From NCBI GenBank assembly GCA_051871555.1, contig JBJECZ010000081.1, positions 1-33,839 of the forward strand: a stretch of 33,839 bases of DNA, written 5' to 3'. The position numbers and the translations under genes are program-made. The notes under the pieces are model-generated. The model worked only from the letters and a program-made list of their open reading frames with translations, searched no databases and had not been told where the DNA came from. This document shows positions 30,398-33,839 of the stretch, in pieces. The first letter of the stretch is position 1. Every line of letters begins with the position of its first letter. This DNA is from SFTJ01 sp051871555. GTDB taxonomy: Bacteria > Bacteroidota > Bacteroidia > Bacteroidales > Muribaculaceae.

Positions 30398-31876
30398 ATG
30401 GCAAAAGAAAGTGTATATAGTTCGCTCGGCGAAAGCAAAAAGAGCTTTATGACGTGGCAGCTTCGCACCATTTTGGTGACTATGGTGGGCTACGCGCTGT
30501 TCTACTTTGTCCGCAAGAACTTTTCATTGGCAATGCCAGGATTAACTGCCGAATATGGCATTTCAAACAAGAGTTTCGGTTGGATTATCTTCGCAGGCTC
30601 GTTGGTGTACGGTTTTTCGCGCTTCATCAACGGATATGTAGTTGACCGCATCAAGGGACGCATCGTGATGGCAGTGGGCTTGTTGCTGTGCGCCTTGGCA
30701 AACTTTGCATTTGGCTATGGTGCCGATTTCAGTGCCCTTGTCACCGGACAGAAGGGCGGTCCGCAAATGGTGGAATTCCTTATTTTGGTGATGGGTGTAA
30801 CCATCATTCTCAATCAATATTTCCAAGGCATGGGTTATCCTCCGTGCGCTCGCATCCTGCCGCACTGGATTCACCCGAGTGAACTTGCCACCAAGATGAG
30901 TGTGTGGAACTGCTCGCACTCGATTGGCGCATCGCTTGCTGTGGTGCTTTGCGGCTACTTGATGGGCTCGCTGGGCACCGACATGAGCAACAACCCCGAG
31001 GTGGTGGCTGGCATCATGGCTAACATGGGCATTGAAGGTGCTCCCACCGAGCAGGTGCTTTCGTATGCCGCTCACATTGGCGCTTGGAAGTGGTGCTTCT
31101 ACATCCCTGCTTGCTTGGCTGTTGCCGGCGCAATATTCATCTTCTTGGGCTTGCGCGACGAGCCTAAGGAAGTGGGTCTGCCCGACCTGCCCGACACCGG
31201 TTTGGGTAAACTTGGCGAAACCAAGGATGCCAAGGCAAAGAAGAAGTTTGAGCTCGAAATGGTGTGGAAAAACCGTTGGGTGTGGACTTTCTGCGTTGCC
31301 AACCTGTTTGTTTATGTGGTTCGCATGGGCGTTCTCGACTGGGGACCTAAGTTCCTCACCGAAAGCCGCGGACTCAACATCAAGGACGCTGCTTGGACTG
31401 TGGCAGCCTTCGAGATTGCCGGCATTGTGGGCACTCTGGTGGCTGGTTGGCTCACCGACAAGCTGTTCGGCGGCAAAGGTCACCGCATGTGTGTGATGTG
31501 CATGCTTGGCGCTGCCATTTTCATGACCATCTTTCGCTTCTTGCCCGACTCGGCAAGCCTCACCCTCACGGCTGCCGTGCTTGTAGGTGCCGGATTCTGC
31601 ATCTACGGTCCGCAAGCCCTCATCGGCATCGAGCTTGGCAACCAAGCCACTAAGGAAGCTTCGGCTCGCGCCAACGGCATCGCCGGCGTGCTTGGTTATC
31701 TGGGTTCGGGTCTCTCGGGCGTGCTCGTGGGCTACGTTGCCGACTCATTCGGTTGGACCCGCGTGTTCGAAACCATCATCGTGGTGGCTGTGATTGGCAT
31801 GTTTGTGCTCATAAGCATGTGGGCTGCTCCGCGCGACGGTTATGAACGTGCCAGCAAAATCAAATACGAAGACTAA
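30398..31876 (+). CDS. Organophosphate:phosphate antiporter family transporter (second copy)
   Basis: 492 aa, about 12 membrane helices, same family as the preceding gene but clearly diverged (MVGYALFYFVRKNFSLAMPG, QYFQGMGYPPCARILPHWIHPSE, WNCSHSIGASLAVVLCG). The phosphate-binding arginines and central histidine are kept (R39, H156, R309 in FVYVVRMGVLDWGP). It has a longer central loop (DEPKEVGLPDLPDTGL...KAKKKFELEM) than the GlpT-like copy. It could carry glycerol 3-phosphate with other affinity, or another ester such as a hexose phosphate or glycerophosphodiester; sequence alone does not decide. It begins 35 bases after the first copy, in the same operon. Confidence 0.88.
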   Translation: MAKESVYSSLGESKKSFMTWQLRTILVTMVGYALFYFVRKNFSLAMPGLTAEYGISNKSFGWIIFAGSLVYGFSRFINGYVVDRIKGRIVMAVGLLLCALANFAFGYGADFSALVTGQKGGPQMVEFLILVMGVTIILNQYFQGMGYPPCARILPHWIHPSELATKMSVWNCSHSIGASLAVVLCGYLMGSLGTDMSNNPEVVAGIMANMGIEGAPTEQVLSYAAHIGAWKWCFYIPACLAVAGAIFIFLGLRDEPKEVGLPDLPDTGLGKLGETKDAKAKKKFELEMVWKNRWVWTFCVANLFVYVVRMGVLDWGPKFLTESRGLNIKDAAWTVAAFEIAGIVGTLVAGWLTDKLFGGKGHRMCVMCMLGAAIFMTIFRFLPDSASLTLTAAVLVGAGFCIYGPQALIGIELGNQATKEASARANGIAGVLGYLGSGLSGVLVGYVADSFGWTRVFETIIVVAVIGMFVLISMWAAPRDGYERASKIKYED

Positions 31877-31901
31877 CGCTTAATTCACATTTGCAATAGA
31901 T

Positions 31902-32774
31902 ATGAAGCCTTTCGATAAATATATGTCGCCTTACTCGCACGACGAGTTGATGCGCCGATGCGCTCGCATCAAGCATGTTGCGCTCGACATGGACGGTACT
32001 ATATATATGGGTTCAACCTTGTTCCCCTTCACCAAAAAGTTCCTTGCCGACCTCACTGCCAATGGCATCAACTATTCGTTCCTCACCAACAACCCAACCA
32101 AGAGTTTCAAGGACTATCTGAAGAAACTTGCCAAGCTGGGCATCGAGGCGAGCGAGGACGAGATGTGCACCTCGGCAGTGTCGACAATTGAATACATCAA
32201 GTCGCACTTCCCCGGCGCCAAGCGTCTGTTCTTGCTTGGCACCCCGAGCATGATTGCCGAGTTTGAGGCAGCCGGCTTTGAGTCGGTGCCCGACGACCCT
32301 GCCGAACGTCCTGACGTGCTGGTGGTGGCTTTCGACACCACGTTGGTGTATTCGCGTCTGTGCCGCGCCACCTGGTGGGCTTCGCAAGGCGTGCCTTACA
32401 TCGCCACAAACCCCGACTGGGTGTGCCCAACCGACGAGCAGACCATCTTGGTTGACTGCGGTTCGCTGCAAGCTTGCATCGAGGCTGCCTGCGGACGAAA
32501 AGCCGACATCGTCATAGGCAAGCCTAACCCCGGCATGCTCAACGGCATTGTGGAGAAATACGGCTTGCAACCCGACGAGATTGCCATGTGCGGCGACCGC
32601 ATCTACACCGATGTGAAAACCGCCCAAAACGCCGGCGGAATGGGCGTGCTGGTGCTCTCGGGCGAAACCACGCTCGAAACAGCCTTGGCATCGAACCCGC
32701 AGCCCGACGTCACCGCCCTCAACATCGAGGAATTTGGCAAACTGCTGCTGCAAGCCAAGCAGAACTGCAAATGA
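31902..32774 (+). CDS. HAD-IIA family sugar/glycerol phosphatase
   Basis: 290 aa, HAD superfamily subclass IIA (NagD/phosphoglycolate-phosphatase/PDXP type). Motif I HVALDMDGTIYMG (nucleophile D29, acid/base D31), motif II FLTNNPTKS (T62), motif III lysine IGKPNPGM (K207) and motif IV MCGDRIYTDV (D232) are all present, and a C2-type cap lies between motifs II and III. Family members dephosphorylate small phosphate esters, including glycerol 3-phosphate and 2-phosphoglycolate. Placed 25 bases after the transporter in the glp operon, it could drain excess glycerol 3-phosphate or process a transported ester. That link is inferred from position. Confidence 0.9.
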   Translation: MKPFDKYMSPYSHDELMRRCARIKHVALDMDGTIYMGSTLFPFTKKFLADLTANGINYSFLTNNPTKSFKDYLKKLAKLGIEASEDEMCTSAVSTIEYIKSHFPGAKRLFLLGTPSMIAEFEAAGFESVPDDPAERPDVLVVAFDTTLVYSRLCRATWWASQGVPYIATNPDWVCPTDEQTILVDCGSLQACIEAACGRKADIVIGKPNPGMLNGIVEKYGLQPDEIAMCGDRIYTDVKTAQNAGGMGVLVLSGETTLETALASNPQPDVTALNIEEFGKLLLQAKQNCK

Positions 32775-32857
32775 CACTAATGTTTAACCATAAATATTAA
32801 TAACGAGAACAAAAACAAATTAAATCTAATCTACTAACTCCTAAAACTCAATTTATT

Positions 32858-33839
32858 ATGAAAAGATTTTTTGCACTTTTCGTGAGCTGTTTAGCTCTTT
32901 CAGCTTCTGCTTATGCAGTTGAAACTGAATCGCCCGAAGCTGTTGCCGAACCTACAGCTGAGGCTGCTCCTCAACAAAAGAGTTCTGTACAAGAAATCAT
33001 CGACAAATTGCCTGTTAAGATTTCTGGTTACTTGCAGACAGGTTGGAACTACACTCACAACGAGAATGCTTCAACTTCTTCGTTCCAGGCTAAGCGTCTT
33101 CGCCTTATTGCCGACGGCAAGGTGAGCGATAACATCGATTTCCGTTTGCAAATCGAAGCCTTCAACGGCATCGCCGGCTCTACTAACGGCAATGGTCAAA
33201 AGAACATCCAAGTGATGGACGCTTTTGCTACTTGGAAGATTAATCCTGCATTCAAGATTCGTTTCGGTCAATTCTACACTCCTCTTGGCTATGAGAACTA
33301 CGACATCTCGCCAGCTACATTGGAAACTGTTGACTTCTCGAACATCGTTTATCGCATGGCTTGCCGCAACCCATACGAATACAATTTGGTTGACTACGGT
33401 CGCGACCTCGGTATCATGTTCATGGGTGACCTCGGCGACAGCGGTCAAGGCTTCAAGTATTTCCACTACGACGTGGCTCTCACCAACGGTTCGATTCCTT
33501 GCAAGGACGACCGCAACAAGTCGAAGGACATCTATGCAAGCATGACCATCCGTCCAATCAAGAACTTCAATGTTAAGGCTACTGTTAACTGGGGCGAATA
33601 TTCAACTCAAGCCCTCGCAGGTGGTCAAGGCGTTGGCTCGGGCAATTACAACTCAATGACTCGCTTCGTTGCTGGTGCATGGTATAACGACCCAACTGGT
33701 CTCGACATCCGTGGTGAATATGGTTTGCTCCGTGGCGGCGACTACGCTAAGGAAGACGGTGCTTATGTTCTCGTTGGCTATCACGCCGGCAAGTTCCTTC
33801 CATTGGTTCGCTGGGACATGTATCAAGACAAGGTTAACA
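32858..33839 (+). CDS. Phosphate-selective porin O/P family protein, 3' end cut by window
   Basis: Partial: 327 codons are visible and the frame runs off the window. The signal peptide is MKRFFALFVSCLALSASAYA with cleavage near residue 20/21, then a Gln/Ala/Glu-rich linker, then an outer-membrane barrel start (KISGYLQTGWNYT, FQAKRLRLIADGKVSDNIDFRLQIE, ATWKINPAFKIRFGQFYTPLGYENY, YGRDLGIMF). This is the pattern of OprO/OprP-type porins; these form anion- or phosphate-selective channels, although many homologues have unknown specificity. The gene follows the HAD phosphatase by 83 bases and shares its strand, so it may be the outer-membrane entry of the glycerol-3-phosphate route, or have its own promoter. 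AT-rich DNA without a clear TAnnTTTG box precedes it. Confidence 0.85.
   Translation, partial: MKRFFALFVSCLALSASAYAVETESPEAVAEPTAEAAPQQKSSVQEIIDKLPVKISGYLQTGWNYTHNENASTSSFQAKRLRLIADGKVSDNIDFRLQIEAFNGIAGSTNGNGQKNIQVMDAFATWKINPAFKIRFGQFYTPLGYENYDISPATLETVDFSNIVYRMACRNPYEYNLVDYGRDLGIMFMGDLGDSGQGFKYFHYDVALTNGSIPCKDDRNKSKDIYASMTIRPIKNFNVKATVNWGEYSTQALAGGQGVGSGNYNSMTRFVAGAWYNDPTGLDIRGEYGLLRGGDYAKEDGAYVLVGYHAGKFLPLVRWDMYQDKVN

Overview
The window looks like chromosomal DNA from a Bacteroidota bacterium, order Bacteroidales, possibly a gut Muribaculaceae-like lineage; the family is a guess. The evidence is a TonB-dependent receptor with a carboxypeptidase-regulatory-like N-terminus, a DUF5689-type lipoprotein, a general lack of Shine-Dalgarno sequences, and several upstream regions with the Bacteroidota -7 box TAnnTTTG. 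Most genes are ordinary chromosomal genes. No transposase, integrase, phage gene, CRISPR array, tRNA or rRNA was seen.

Layout. (1) 49-10193: a minus-strand pair (exported endonuclease/exonuclease/phosphatase-family protein, then pncB) is divergent from a plus-strand pair (TonB-dependent receptor, DUF5689/choice-of-anchor J lipoprotein). A separately promoted exported protein with two tandem OB-fold-like units follows. Together these resemble an envelope system for nucleic acid or phosphoester scavenging; that function is inferred. (2) 10127-10883: 757 bases without a credible gene, holding a strong terminator, GC-rich hairpins and a nested inverted-repeat array of four REP-like palindromes. 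(3) 10884-12693: yqeY-like gene and serS. (4) 12820-17643, minus strand: rluD-like pseudouridine synthase, priA and a MATE exporter, probably one transcript. (5) 17644-18101: divergent intergenic region with a perfect 16-bp-arm palindrome and a Phe-rich mini-ORF. (6) 18102-21399: pheT and a YebC-family gene. (7) 21515-24510, minus strand: an exported parallel beta-helix protein (GH141-like) and a DeoR/GlpR-type regulator. (8) 24672-33839: glpA-glpB-glpC, two GlpT-like antiporters, a HAD-IIA phosphatase and, cut by the window end, a phosphate-selective-type porin.

How the genes work together: the last block reads as a full route for glycerol 3-phosphate. The porin lets the organophosphate through the outer membrane, GlpT-type antiporters exchange it for phosphate, GlpABC oxidises it to dihydroxyacetone phosphate and passes electrons to quinone, and the HAD enzyme may dephosphorylate surplus. 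The divergent DeoR-family gene is the obvious regulator, and repeated GAAACAT/ATGTTTC half-sites surround the glpA promoter. No glpK, glpF or glpQ is in view, so glycerol 3-phosphate rather than glycerol seems to be the input.
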